DNA of 64,000 nucleotides from Saussurea involucrata (GCA_033807775.1 CM066312.1:24835696-24899695), one strand, 5' to 3'; shown: positions 11,098 to 22,104, numbered from the stretch's first letter. Numbers and translations are program-made. Notes: a model not told the origin generated them from the letters alone.

Positions 11098-11286
11098 CTT
11101 GCAAACAGCAGAAGGGTCGATTTCACATTTTTGCATGGCGTATGCAACAAACTTCTGATAAGAAACGTTTACTGACAATTTTACACCATGCTTAGATTTA
11201 TAAGCAAAATTCCACTCATTGTTTTCTTTCACCCATTCACCATCGTAACAGAAATATAGCCTAGCTTTTGCAACAGATGAACCCAT
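11098..11286 (-). pseudogene. MULE transposase gene, N-terminal piece
   Basis: The minus-strand frame starts at ATG 11286 with MGSSVAKARLYFCYDGEW and continues through NNEWNFAYKSKHGVKLSVNV to the Ty3 insertion point at 11102. This matches the N-terminal domain of plant MULE proteins, a PB1-like fold often beginning with a hydrophobic strand followed by GEW. It joins in frame with 2381-2822. No in-frame ATG lies further upstream before the 5' flank becomes non-coding. The gene cannot make a full protein because two retrotransposons split it. Confidence 0.7.
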
Positions 11287-11813
11287 TTTTTCAATGGTAT
11301 CTCAAAAACAAAATACTGAAGAAAGAAAGCAAGAAAGCAAGAAAGAAGGATGGAATGGGTGTGAGTTATGAATTGCATTCTACTGATATTTATGGATGAA
11401 ATCTCATTGAGAAAGATGAATTGCAACCACAAATTGGTCTTCCAAGTACAATGATTCAACATTGATGAAACATGCCAGTGAATTTGAACCACAATTTCGT
11501 CTTCAAAGTACAATAATTGTGGAAAAAAATAGTAAAAGCATGCAAAAATTCGTGCAAAAAGGACCAAAAATGTCATTTTTTGTCTGATCGCGGGATGGTC
11601 GCGGGGTCAATCGCGGGGAGGGACCAAAACTGTAACCGCAGGCATAGTTGGGGGGTGCCGCGGGACCTTTTGGCCAAAATAGTGGGCCACGTGTGTCCTA
11701 TCCCACGATCGCGGGATCCATCGCGGGATTAATGGGTATTTTGGAAAATTCGGGAGAGAAATGGGTATTTTGGTAAGTCAAAGTCAAACTTTGGGTATTT
11801 TAATTAAATTCCC
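11287..11813 (-). mobile_element. 5' flank and probable terminal inverted repeat of the MULE
   Basis: Non-coding sequence upstream of the transposase start. Its outer end, read on the minus strand, begins GGGAATTTAATTAAAATACC and continues with short repeats of AAAATACCC, a style common at plant MULE termini. The interior has several TCGCGGG motifs (11586-11730), giving a GC-rich stretch. The partner terminus would be beyond the left edge of the window, so the inverted repeat is not proved. An adjacent AT-rich 9-bp target duplication cannot be checked. Confidence 0.45.
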
Positions 11814-12157
11814 TTTATATTATGATAATTTTAATAAATAAAGTCCATAAACATATTAACATAGCTAGAATCTTTTTTCAAGACCTCAATATATAGTTAG
11901 TTATATATACACTGATCCATTTTAATTTTAACCCGTTACACAATTTGATAACATTCCATTTTTCAAAACATATATAACTTCCAAGCATCATGTGGGGAAG
12001 GGGAGGGGTTGGGTTGGGTTGGAGTTCTTAAGCATTAGGTAAGAGTTAGTAGCAAGTATGCACGAAATCGTCAAATATTCCATCTACCACATAGTGTGTG
12101 TATATATATATATATATATATCGTAATTTTTCTTTATTTTTATAGTCATTTTCTGCC

Positions 12158-12164
12158 TATAAAA
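12158..12164 (+). promoter_or_regulatory. TATA box of the phytocyanin gene
   Basis: TATAAAA lies 57 bp upstream of the ATG, and a (TA)n tract at 12103-12120 lies further up. The spacing fits a short 5' UTR beginning near 12190. Confidence 0.6.
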
Positions 12165-12220
12165 TCCAACCTTTTCTTCACCATTTTGTCTCAAGTACAA
12201 CATAAATAAAACCCAAGAAA

Positions 12221-14314
12221 ATGCCGATGGTTGCATACTTTCTTATTTCGATTCTGGCCATTGCGGCTCCAGGAACTTATGCAGTGCAGCACATCGTTGG
12301 TGATAGCGGTGGCTGGACCAATTCCGGAGATTATACTACATGGGCCGCCAGTAAGACGTTCAATGTTGGCGACACACTTTGTAAGTTTTTTTTTTAATAA
12401 ATATATATTATACATACTCATATATTTCTTATATTTAGGGGTCGTTTTCCCAAACGTTTACTCGGTAAGTGCTTACCGGTAACATTTGACACTCACACTT
12501 ACCTTACGGGGTAAAATTTATAATCCTTCGAAATTAAACGACATTGTATGTAACAGTTTTCCAGGTAAACGTTAACTGGGTAAGAGTCATGATTATCCTC
12601 ACTTACCGGGTAATACTCTCGGTCCTTGCTATCGATTGGTCCTTGCCATGTTTATTTGATAAGGAAAATGACCCGATACCCGGTAATTTCTTACCGGATA
12701 AGCGTTAGATAAACGGCTCCTTAGTGAGGTTTGAATGGTTGACAACCAGGGATACTAGGCTTTACCATTAACCTGGGTACCATTTGGCCTATAACCCTTT
12801 GGTCATGGTATAAGTTTTGTTACCATGCAATTCTTTGAAAAATGCAAAAATCGAGGGTCAAGTTTTTTTTTGACTAACTAGCTAAATCTTTTGAACTATT
12901 TTTTTTTCATTTGGCATTATTCAAGATGCATTTTATGTAGTTTACTGATTGCAACCGTGTAAGAAGGTTCATTCTCTTACAAGGCTCGATTAGGGGTTTT
13001 GTAATTTTTTTTAAGTTTATAACATTTATATACGACAAATGAAACAAATAAACTCACACACTCTCCTCACCTTTGGTGAGGTTTGAATCCATGACCTTCT
13101 ACAAAGCCAAGAACTCCGATACCGCTAGGCTAAATGCCCTTTGGTGGGGACTATGTAATTAGAATGTGCCTTTTTATGCAGTTTTATTTCATGCAACTTT
13201 TAAGCAGGTTCATCATTTTTACATGGTTCTATCAATGGACATCTTTTACAGAATGTTTTAACAAGTTTTTTATGACCTTTCCAAATTAAAATGTTTTATT
13301 AGCTTTTAATATGACACTGGTTTTTATAAGATATTTTTTTTCCTCAAATAATGTCTTAAAAAACTAATAGAATATCTTATTTCAAGAATGTCTTACATAA
13401 CCTGTTAAGACGCCTTAAAACATGCTATAAACTTATTATAACACCTTTGCATAATGTTTCGTCATATAAACTCAAACCCTATAAAACAAAGTCTATTAGA
13501 ATATTTAAACATTTTTGACATCTTGTAAACCTGATTTTGTTGTAATGATGTCAACTACTATGGGCCTCAACCGTGTAAAGTATATTTCAACCGTGTAAAA
13601 TGCTCTATTTTGTTCTAGTAACAACTAAGGAGCCGTTTACCAAACGCTTACCTGGGTAAACATTGACTGGTAAAATTCAACATCATCACTTACTTATCAG
13701 GTAATATTTTAGTCCATCAAAACAGTATCATATGCAACAATTTTCCTAGTAAGCGCCAACCATGGTAAGAGTCTTCGCCCTCACTTACAGGGTAAGACTC
13801 TATGTCCTTGCCTTAGCTCTTGCCGAGAAAGATTATTGGTCCTTGTCATATTTATCCACTAAGATAATATGACTTGGTAAATAGTTACCGGGGTAAACGT
13901 TTGGTAAACGACCCCTAAATCTTTTGAATTGTTTTTCCTTGGGCAGTATTCAACTACGGTAGTAGCCACGGCGTGGACAGTCTATCGAAAGTCGATTATG
14001 ACAATTGTGCCACCAGCAACGCCATCAACTCCTATACCGGTGGTGCAACCACCATTAAGCTGACACAACCAGGCCCAATGTACTTTGCTTGTCCATCATT
14101 TGGCCACTGCAGTTTAGGGATGAAAATGGCAATCAATGTGGTATCTCAATCCACCACCTCACCCACCACCACCACCCCTAGTAGCGACAACAACCTATCC
14201 CCACCATCGTCAACCACCCCATCGACGCCAACAACTTCAAGTCCCAGTGGTACAAGCATGGTGGTTGTTGGGTTGTCTATGATTTTGGCACCAGTGGCTG
14301 TGTTCATGTGCTAG
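12221..14314 (+). CDS. Phytocyanin (uclacyanin-like blue copper protein), two exons
   Basis: Exon 1 is 12221-12380 and exon 2 is 13947-14314, joined across a GT...AG intron after the first base of codon 54, giving 175 residues. Residues 1-21 are a hydrophobic signal peptide ending GTYA. Residues 22-118 form the cupredoxin domain. The copper ligands are His61, Cys102, His107 and Met112, and Cys74 with Cys108 form the expected disulfide. A Met rather than Gln axial ligand places it with uclacyanin and plantacyanin types rather than stellacyanins. Residues 120-155 are rich in Ser, Thr and Pro, like an arabinogalactan-type linker, and the C-terminal hydrophobic tail suggests a GPI anchor. It should act at the outer face of the plasma membrane in electron transfer or cell-wall signalling. 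The single intron in the loop before FNYG is the usual phytocyanin position. It looks intact. Confidence 0.9.
12438..12720. mobile_element. Tourist-like MITE in the phytocyanin intron (copy 1)
   Basis: A 283-bp element flanked by TTA on both sides (12435-12437 and 12721-12723), the PIF/Harbinger target duplication. The left end GGGGTCGTTTTCCCAAACG pairs with the right end, whose complement starts GGAGCCGTTTATCTAACG. The interior repeats the motif TTACCGG/TAAG and carries no coding frame. It is related to copy 2 but in the opposite orientation. Confidence 0.8.
13629..13915. mobile_element. Tourist-like MITE in the phytocyanin intron (copy 2)
   Basis: A 287-bp element flanked by TAA (13626-13628 and 13916-13918). 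Its ends form a good inverted repeat of about 24 bp: GGAGCCGTTTACCAAACG on the left, and the complement of the right end starts GGGGTCGTTTACCAAACG. Its right end lies only 31 bp from the splice acceptor of exon 2, so it may overlap branch-point sequence. Confidence 0.85.
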
Positions 14315-14651
14315 GAAAGGGGCAGTGCTTGTTACTTATGTTTTTATAATTATTAAGAGTTGTGTGATTTTGCAAACTTATTTTTTGTTTGGGGAGTGAA
14401 ATGGAAAGTAATGAAAAATGGAATGTAAGCTGATGCATTGGTGAATAGAAACAAAAACATTATTACAATCCCAAAAGAAGATTTTATTCTTTACACCAAC
14501 TAAGTTGACAATAGGGGTGAACGGTTGAAGAGAAATAAATTTTGGTCAACAAATGATGAAATTAAAGGGGTAGGAATGAGAGTTGATCGATTCGTTACGC
14601 AAAGTTGGTTTAGTACAGGATTTGGGATGATACATCCGTCTTTAATTTGAC
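14315..14651. other. 3' flank of the phytocyanin gene
   Basis: AT-rich sequence holding the presumed 3' UTR. No coding potential or repeat was recognised. Confidence 0.5.
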
Positions 14652-14668
14652 GTATATATATATATATA

Positions 14669-14930
14669 GAGGAAGGTTCAAACTAGAACGCTAACTATTT
14701 ATAAAAAAACACGAAAACGGTCGTTCATGTGCCAAATTACATATGATTTTACACTAACTGCAAAAAATTGGACGCGGACGACTCTAGCCGCGACTTTAAG
14801 TCGCGGGGCAAGTCGTGTGAATCATATATGATTTTATACGTAAATCATGTATGATTTTGTACATTAGTGGTCATTCTCGTGTTTTCTAAAACAATTAACA
14901 TTCTCATTTGAACCCCCCTCTCTCTCTCTC
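14669..14930. mobile_element. Small element seated in (TA)n (262 bp)
   Basis: Bounded by (TA)n tracts at 14652-14668 and 14931-14946. The left end GAGGAAGGTTCAAA pairs with the right end TTTGAACCCCCCTCTC. No coding frame. The interior has GTCGCGGGGCAAGTCG and inverted ATCATATATGAT segments. The TA-tract flanks suggest insertion into, or amplification of, a TA microsatellite. Confidence 0.6.
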
Positions 14931-14946
14931 TATATATATATATATA

Positions 14947-15654
14947 GAGAGGAAGACTATATAATTATATATATATATATATTTCTAAAAAATATTATAT
15001 GAACCGATATTCTTGGACCGATATATCACCGATATCGAATATCGGTCCTTGACCGATATGGCACCGATATACGATATTAACAGCATAGCCTGCTACAAAG
15101 GTTGCATCAGTGCTATTGGATGCTTCAGATGTACAAGGTTCTGTTGTTTATTTGTTTTCAGTTACTGAGAAGTTCAGGTCAGTGACTATTGTAGTTTTCC
15201 AGCGGCTGCTCAACTCTTGCTAAGGATTACAAGTCATTGGGTGTTGAGGCTAAAATGGCAACCAGTGGCTTGGCTTGTGTTTCATCAGGGGCAACTATGG
15301 TTCAATGATGTGAGGTTTATTGGTGGAATAAATGGCATATGACTCTTCAATGGTTAACATGGTTCAACGACTGAAGGAGAACATGACAATCTCATCTTCC
15401 TTGTTCTAAATGATTGGTTGCGGGCTTACGGCTAATTAATCAAGTGCTCGATGATTTTATGCTTGCCGCATGTGCTAACTGAAAGCATTGAGAGAGAGTT
15501 TGTAATTTTATTTTGTTCAAACATAAGTTTTGGATTTTTTAAATAAGCAATACATTTCATTCCGCTGCATTATGATGAATGAGGCTAAATGAATGGTTTG
15601 GATGAGGGTTGCACGGGTTGTAACCTTTTTGTGGGTTGCAAAATAGTCTTCCTC
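14947..15654. mobile_element. Element seated in (TA)n (708 bp)
   Basis: Lies between TA tracts at 14931-14946 and 15655-15671. The ends GAGAGGAAGACTAT and AATAGTCTTCCTC are inverted repeats. A cluster of CGATAT motifs sits just inside the left end. No protein recognised. Confidence 0.6.
15001..15085. repeat. CGATAT-rich repeat cluster, left
   Basis: Dense ACCGATAT and ATATCGG motifs, ending GATATTAACAGCATAGCC. A longer similar cluster is at 16205-16362 and ends with nearly the same words in the same orientation. Confidence 0.65.
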
Positions 15655-15671
15655 TATATATATATATATAT

Positions 15672-16204
15672 GCATCCATAAACATATGATATGCTCATAT
15701 GCATTAATTAAAATTTAAAAACATAGTTCAACATCAAAACATCAACGTAAATAAGGTTTCACAAAACAAAATAGGAAAAGTGTTTGATGAGCAAGAAGCA
15801 ACTAAGCTTAAATAAGTAGAGGTCGACTATAATCTAAATTCTAATAATCATAATCATAAATAGCAATAAGCCCTTAAGCTGCAGTTCCTCATCATTCTTA
15901 AATTAAAAGAGATTCACAGGTTACCACAGGTTCGTGAACAGAAGAAGTGAAGAACAGGTTCGTGAACAACAGAGAAAAAGAATCTGGGATTCTTGTTGCC
16001 TTGTTGGTTCGTGAGCAGATCAGAGAAGAAGTGAAGAAGAAGAAGAAGTGAAGAACAGAAAAGAAAAGAAGAGTACGGGAAGAAAAGAGGGAAAAGGAAG
16101 GAAGCATTAAAACCTAACTAATAAATCAGTAAAAAACAGGAAAATAGCCTCATTAATAAAGCCCAAACCGTAAAGCCCAAAAAAAGTCCCAAAAAAAGTC
16201 AAAA
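15672..16204. other. Non-coding stretch with a GAAGAA-rich segment
   Basis: Contains a purine-rich segment (15940-16105) with repeated GTTCGTGAACAG and GAAGAAGAAG. No gene recognised. Confidence 0.4.
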
Positions 16205-16362
16205 CGATATAGCAACGATATATCGGCCGATATATGAAACACAATATCGGCGATATATCGGTACATATCGGCGATATATCGCCCACCGATATAAATTCCG
16301 ATATTTTGCAAAGAGATATCGCCCTATGTCCGATATCCGATATATCGCGATATTGACAGCAT
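16205..16362. repeat. CGATAT-rich repeat cluster, right
   Basis: Many overlapping CGATATATCGG units with palindromic character, ending GATATTGACAGCATAGG. Its pairing with 15001-15085 suggests subterminal repeats or the remains of one element with internal tandem repeats. Confidence 0.65.
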
Positions 16363-17129
16363 AGGTAGCAGGGTGATGAAGAAGACTCTTATATCCTTAA
16401 CCGCAAACAACAACATGCGTCTTTGAAGAACAAACAACATCTAATAACTTACTATGTTCCGGGGACATCTTATCCAAACATACATCTTCTGGCGCCATTT
16501 AATCAGCTTCTTTAGATCATAACAGCCACCACCACACTTGAGCATCAAGATTACATGTATAATCAAACTTCCAAATTATAAATAACCTTGCACAAACGAA
16601 TGTTAGTATAGCACAAACGAATGTTAGTATAGTAAAGAAAATATTCTTTTTGACAGGTAAATAACCCAAGGAAACCCAATAATATATCCGGTCCACCCCA
16701 TAACAAACCCACTCCAAGGATTCTCAAAAGCAATTAAGTGAATCTCTCTATAGACTTTCATCCCCCAAAACCACTCTCAAGCAATAACGATCATCTAATG
16801 AATTAGTATTTAATACACTTGATCAAAGATTGGGAATACATATCGATCATCTTGCCAGATTTTCTAAACAGGAGTTTCTTAAATTAGCACACATGAAGCG
16901 AACATTTGGTTTTCAATAATATGACATTTAGATATCGTTTACCCTAAACCCAACTGTAACAACACTAAAAGCACACAAATGCAGGTGTTTTCATCTCCAA
17001 CCCACCACTAAAACACTAAAAGAAATAGAAGTCTCCAAACTTGGCCTCTATAAATCAAGTATTGATATAATATTATGTTTTTATAATTATAATATTATAT
17101 ATTGACTAAAAGTTTAATATATTAAGATG

Positions 17130-17163
<34 letters not shown>

Positions 17164-17253
17164 TAAAGATGTTTTTAGTGTGTGATTAGAGTTGATTTCT
17201 TTTAAATGGACCCCCGTCTTTAGTATTTTATTTTCAGTTGTTGGATTGGAGAT
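16363..17253. other. Non-coding stretch with a (TTA)n microsatellite
   Basis: AT-rich; the (ATT)n run at about 17132-17161 is the only clear structure. AATGTTAGTATAG is directly duplicated near 16598-16632. Confidence 0.4.
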
Positions 17254-17400
17254 GGTATAAGCACTTATCGGTAAGAGTCAACACTTTCAACACTTTCACT
17301 TAACTTACCGGGTAAGATTTTGGTCCATTAAGACGTCAGTGTATGCAACATTTTATTCCACGTAAACACTTGCCGATATGAGTCGTCACTTACCAGATGA
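17254..17400. mobile_element. Decayed Tourist-like MITE remnant
   Basis: The words CACTTATCGGTAAGAGTCAAC, TTACCGGGTAAG and TTTTGGTCCATTAAG match the interiors of the two MITEs in the phytocyanin intron, but the terminal repeats are lost. Confidence 0.45.
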
Positions 17401-18127
17401 TCAAGCATTTGCACCGTTACTTATATCGAAATTTGAAGGGAACTTATACAAAATGCATGAGCAAATTAAGTGTATGAATGAACCATTACTTACATTGACA
17501 TCTGAAGGAACTATCCTCATAATCCTCCTAGGTTGGTCTTCGGGTGGTATGTTTATAATATATGCATACCATGAGCATGTTGTGGTTGTGCTTGAATGGT
17601 CATAACCAATGTTAGCAGTACCTAAAACAGAGCCCAACCTTAGCAGTACCTGAAATGATCATACATAGGATTATGTTGTACCTCCTTTGCGGATATATCA
17701 AGAGAAAAGACCAATTTTGTACTCACCTCACAAGAATCCAGACCTTCAAGATTAATTACTGTCAAGGTTTCATTTTGTCAGTTATACACATCAAAAGTTA
17801 AAACTTGGCAAAAAGTCAGTAATTACAAACTATCGAAAGTTCACATGGGACAATCCAAAGAGTAAAATAAAACCAAAATAAAATCGATCTAATCTAAAAA
17901 CCTTAGCGTCAAACGTACCAAAACATATCGAGTAATATCTAAAACCATGTCGAGTAAATATCCAAAACCAAATCAGGTAGTTGTATTTAGACTTGACATC
18001 CAAAATAAATACTAACGTAAAAAAATATCAATTTTTAATTTTAAACCTAGTTAGGAAATAGAAAATAATGAATTATCGATTTAGTTTAAATAAATAATAT
18101 ATAATTAACTTATTAATTTTAATATAT
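17401..18127. other. Non-coding stretch with exon-like words, no identified gene
   Basis: On the minus strand there are short splice-bounded segments, for example one ending GAG followed by GTGAGT near 17725. They give no recognisable protein. I cannot assign them. Confidence 0.3.
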
Positions 18128-18252
18128 AACGGGGACGGGGCAGGGAGTGCCATACCTGTCCCCGTCCCCGTCCCCGTCCCCATCCCCGGTTTAGCGAGGA
18201 ATCCCCATCCCTGATCGGGGAGGGTGCACCGGGTTCCCCGACGGGTCGGAGC
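18128..18252. repeat. GC-rich GGGGAC simple repeat
   Basis: Runs of CCCCGTCCCCGTCCCCGTCC and derivatives in otherwise AT-rich DNA. The open frame through it encodes only Gly-Thr and Gly-Met repeats and is not a gene. Confidence 0.6.
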
Positions 18253-19559
18253 CAATTCCCATGCCTTCTCTCTCCATAATAGGATGAAAGATAAATATTA
18301 CAAGTTTACAACCCAGAATACTGTGATGTACCACACCCTTTGTTGACCAACTCTATATATCAGGTTAAGTGGTGAAATCATAGAAATGCATCAAGGCTTC
18401 TATAAGATGAGGGAGTTTACTATGAGTGGGTGAGTTTGTTTATCCTATCATGAAAATCCACATATGTTTATATTCATGGAGCCTCAATATCAGTATGATG
18501 TCTTCTAATTATTTTCATAAGTGCATAGACAAACCAACACATAAAGCAAGAGATACACCAATAAATCCTGTGGACTCTAATCAAAATCTAATAGACGAAA
18601 AAGTCAATGAGGCACAAAAAGGTGAGGTACTGGTGTCACATTGTGAATCAACATGTTCATGCATATATGCTTTTAGAATTATCATCTTATAAGATAGTCG
18701 TTAATAAAGGGTTTAAGGAAGGAATTACATACATAAACAATAAAACAAATGGTAGTGTTCTTACCAGATGCTTGCTGACAGGTTTATTTCGGTTGTAGCT
18801 TGTGTCTTCAAAAGCAAGTATCTACTTTGCTACTGCAAACGCCTAGCAGAGCACATCATGTTTGCACAGGCAATAAAGTAAAAAACTATTAGAATTTATG
18901 AAATCTTCAGCCAATTGTACTTCATAGGATTTAATAATCCCTTTTTCTAAACAATTATCCAATACTCCTATGGTTATCTAGCATAATGAAAACAAAATCC
19001 ATTACAACGAGACGAAATCAACCAAAATATACGTTGTTTATTTAGTAGAATCTAAAGAAACAAATTTAGATGCTAACCTGGAAAAGAATAAAATGTATAC
19101 GATAAGTGATGCAATAAGTGATCATAAGAATATGATGCTAACCTGGAAAAGAATAAAATTTATTAAAGAGAGCAATTCTTCTGTCTTCTTAAGCCAACAA
19201 AGTTATAGCGGGACTTTAACCTTGTTTCAGCAAAATATCCAATAATTTCAGCACTCTCTAGTGCCAAAGTAGCTATAACATGTTGCGGTTTTTTCTCCAA
19301 AAGTAAAATAAAATGAACAAAAAACACATATCTCCTATCATAATATTCATATATGCTAATACATAAGACCCAACACAATGAATGGTAAACCCTTCAAAAA
19401 AGAGGGGTGCAACTATAAACAAGCTACGGGCTGAAGAAAGGAAAAACACAGCTAGAGACATGAAATATGTACCGGAAAAATCATAACAAAAACACGACGA
19501 TAATTCGACAAATTTTGATATTCCTAAACATATTCTAGAATTGAAAATAAAAAAGCATA
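18253..19559. other. Non-coding stretch with one unassigned exon-like segment
   Basis: Mostly AT-rich. On the minus strand 19163-19300 reads QHVIATLALESAEIIGYFAE and onward, which looks like part of a real exon with good amino-acid composition, but I do not recognise the family. It may be part of the gene-fragment cluster. Confidence 0.3.
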
Positions 19560-19850
19560 TATTCCCGAAAGTCCCCATCATACGGGGTTAAAACATGAGT
19601 AGCAACATCGAAAGTAAGCTTGGCAAGCCTGAAATCAGCAACCTGAGAAATTAAGGTGAATCAATAAACACAAATTCATGGACATCATTAAAAAGCCGAT
19701 AAAGACTACAAAAAATCTTACTTCGCTTCAAAATTAAATAAAAAAGAATGTTAGAATAGCAACCTATGAATGATCTTGTGATGACTTGCAAACAGAGAAG
19801 TACGTTGAAAACTACTGGTCTTGTATATCCTCATCGCCCCTACTGAAGGA
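19560..19850 (-). pseudogene. Fragments of a PERK-like receptor kinase domain
   Basis: Three minus-strand pieces follow kinase order. The first (to 19765) ends HHKIIHR before a GT donor, like the HPKIIHR that opens the catalytic loop of proline-rich extensin-like receptor kinases. The second (about 19721-19741) reads FNFEAK before GTAAG, matching the end of the exon that precedes the activation loop. The third starts after an AG at 19642 and reads VADFRLAKLTFDVATHV, matching VADFGLAKL...THV; a frameshift follows, then MGTFG. The DFG glycine is replaced by Arg and the HRD-to-NILLD segment is missing, so this is a dead fragment. The retained intron boundaries show capture of genomic DNA, not a retrocopy. 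Confidence 0.75.
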
Positions 19851-20103
19851 ACATAAATTATAAAATGAGACCAATAAAGCATAAAGATCAATATTTTGTT
19901 TATGCACCAAACAATCTTAGGCCAACTCCCAACCACAAAACTATTAAACCGTTGTTAGACATCGAAGTTGAACATGTTGATGTCATCCTACATTGTAGAA
20001 CATGTTGGACATCGTAGTCAAACATGTTGATGTCATCCTGTATTGCAAAACTAAGTAAATATACAATTATAAATAGACAATTTGAATTTATTTCGAAAGT
20101 TAC

Positions 20104-20186
20104 TTGGACGATGAGAGAATCATCGTTGACTTCAAAGTAGAAACCACTTGGAGGTTTGTAATTCTCAGGGAAATCATTGCAAAAGC
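20104..20186 (-). pseudogene. Exon fragment of a GH38 alpha-mannosidase
   Basis: An 83-bp minus-strand segment bounded by AG (acceptor) and GT (donor) encodes NYKPPSGFYFEVNDDSLIVQ with FCNDFPE before it. This resembles the segment of plant class II alpha-mannosidases around PPSGFYYEVNDDSPIVQDD. No further mannosidase exons were recognised on either side, so it appears to be a single captured exon. The identification rests on recalled family sequence and should be searched. Confidence 0.5.
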
Positions 20187-20862
20187 CTGTGAAAATTGAA
20201 CAATTATGTCTATAAACACATAATATTGATAATAATAAAATCTTTAACTATTCTGTTCATGTTGTATATGTATCAACGATTCCGTAACAATTGGAAATCA
20301 CTACAAATTTAAAACTCTCTTGTACAAACTATGACACTTGGAACCACCGGATTGTATTCCAAGATAGATCGATCATCTGTTCATACAAATTTTCTCTGAA
20401 TTTTTCTCTTTTCCGCTTGTAGACTCAATTGCACACATAAAAACTTATTAAAATCGAACACATACCCATAGAATTGGATTAATATCGAACATGAAACCAA
20501 TCAGACCAGGTGTCTGTAATCAAATAGCAACAAGACATAAACCCTAAATTTAACAAGCAAGTGGAATGTAACATGCAAAATAGAAAGTGAACCGTGAATC
20601 CTGGTTTTTCTCTCAACCCACGAACCGTCAAGAACAGAAAGAGATCTTAAAGCAAGAACAAAAATCACCGGCTGTTAAAACCCACCAAATTAAGAGTTTC
20701 ACAATAGTTCAGTAGTTTACCTAGGCTTTGCAAGACGGAGTCATTTGGTAAGAGAGATAGAGAGACCTAGGTGACGATGGGTCTGTGAGTACATAAACAA
20801 TATTATATAAAGAATATAATAAGGGTTGATAATATCCTCCTCCTCCTCCTCCTGTTGTTGTC
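20187..20862. other. Non-coding stretch between gene fragments
   Basis: No coding domain recognised. A (CTC)n run at 20836-20852 sits just downstream of the pfkB fragment's stop. Confidence 0.4.
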
Positions 20863-21431
20863 TCATGTGACATTGATCCCCTCATGATTAAGCACATCCA
20901 ACAGAAATTGTCCATAAATTTCATCACCAACATGACCAATCACAATGCAACCAAGTCCCAATTGAGCTGCGGCTATAGCCATGTTGCAGTTACCACCCGC
21001 TTCCCAATATTTCTATAAAACAAATAATCCAAACCCCCTAAATCATATAGTAACTGATAAAGAAATCAAACAAAAAGAAAATCTAAAAAAGGAGAGGAGA
21101 GGAGACCGACCTTATCAGGAGGCGATTTAGAAAGCTGTTCCATGTAATGTTTACGTTCATCCAATGAAGAAGGTGGCAATTTGGGAACGCTAAGCACCAC
21201 GTCAACGCATAGGTTACCAAGGGTCGCCACATCAAATTCTTTCTCCAAGGAACAACCACGCTGCTGCTCCGAAACAACTCCATAACTTTTGCAATTTACC
21301 GGAACACGACTCCTAATCGCATGATTGTACCACATGGAAATTCTGTATCTAGGGTTTTGGAGGTAAGTATTACAGGATCCATAATTGGGCGTCGGAATTT
21401 GGGGATTCAGAATTAAGGTTTGCTGATGCAT
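20863..21431 (-). pseudogene. Truncated pfkB-family carbohydrate kinase (N-terminal part)
   Basis: On the minus strand, exon 1 is 21431-21111 and exon 2 is 21012-20863, joined in phase 0 across a GT...AG intron (donor AAG|GTCGGT, acceptor TATAG). The 156-residue product has a Ser/Asn-rich N-terminus of about 65 residues that could be an organelle transit peptide. Then follow the pfkB start (FDVATLGNLCVDVVLSVPKL) and the conserved substrate-site segment (AGGNCNMAIAAAQLGLGCIV, then GHVGDEIYGQFLLDVL). A TGA follows INVT. Family members are normally 300-480 residues, with the DTxGAGD catalytic motif near the C-terminus, which is absent. The sequence is clean up to the break, so truncation could be recent. 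Whether the stump is expressed is unknown. Confidence 0.75.
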
Positions 21432-21943
21432 TAATGGAGTGGAAGATTAAGGTGGATTAGTACTGATACTGATTATTTGTTTGTTTGTGAAGCAAAACCA
21501 TGAAAGGGAGAGAATCCAATTTGTTGTGTTGGGATGAATCGGGTGGAAGAAATTGGATTGATGATTGTTGCCCCCAAAATCCTTGTTGGAAATTTATTCG
21601 TCCACCACTTTTGGTGGAAAAGGTTAGGGTTCTTTCAAATCCAAAGGGGCTGCTTCTTTCTTTGATCAAATTTGTATTAAATATTTTGTAGAATATACAT
21701 ATCCAGAAATCAAATCCGGGAGCGTAGGCGTGAGGGCTGAGGCAGTTCTTGGGAGCCGAAGTCGTGGGAGAGATGATTAATTAAGGGAGGGAGGGAGGGA
21801 CGGAGAAATCAGGAGGACTTGGGAGAGATGATTAAGGGGAGTGAAAGTGATTTTAAATCAGGATACTTTCAAGTTTGTACATAAAGTATAAAAACTTGTA
21901 CTACTTAATTTTCAACAATAACCCCTTGTTCATGCTTTTTATA
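21432..21943. other. Upstream flank of the pfkB fragment and left flank of the viral insertion
   Basis: Probable former promoter and 5' UTR of the pfkB gene, with a GGGAGGGAGGGA run near 21786. The last bases before 21944 are an AT-rich TTTATATATATA tract into which the virus sequence is joined. Confidence 0.4.
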
Positions 21944-22104
21944 TATATATTTTCAAGAAGTGATAACATAGTGACAAAGACGGGTATCATAATATTCATA
22001 TTTAAGATCTAGTTTTTCTTACATTTTTAATGTACTGATAAGAAATCTTTTATTTGGTTTTCTAATCCCTCCCTTCTCATAAGAAATCTTTTATTATTCT
22101 ACCT

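Noticed and set aside
18073..18255. Open frame with Gly-Thr repeats on the minus strand
   Set aside because: Produced by a GGGGAC simple repeat; no start context or domain.
20863..21431. pfkB gene as an intact host gene
   Set aside because: Catalytic C-terminal half is missing and a TGA ends the frame at 156 residues; no further pfkB exons were found downstream.
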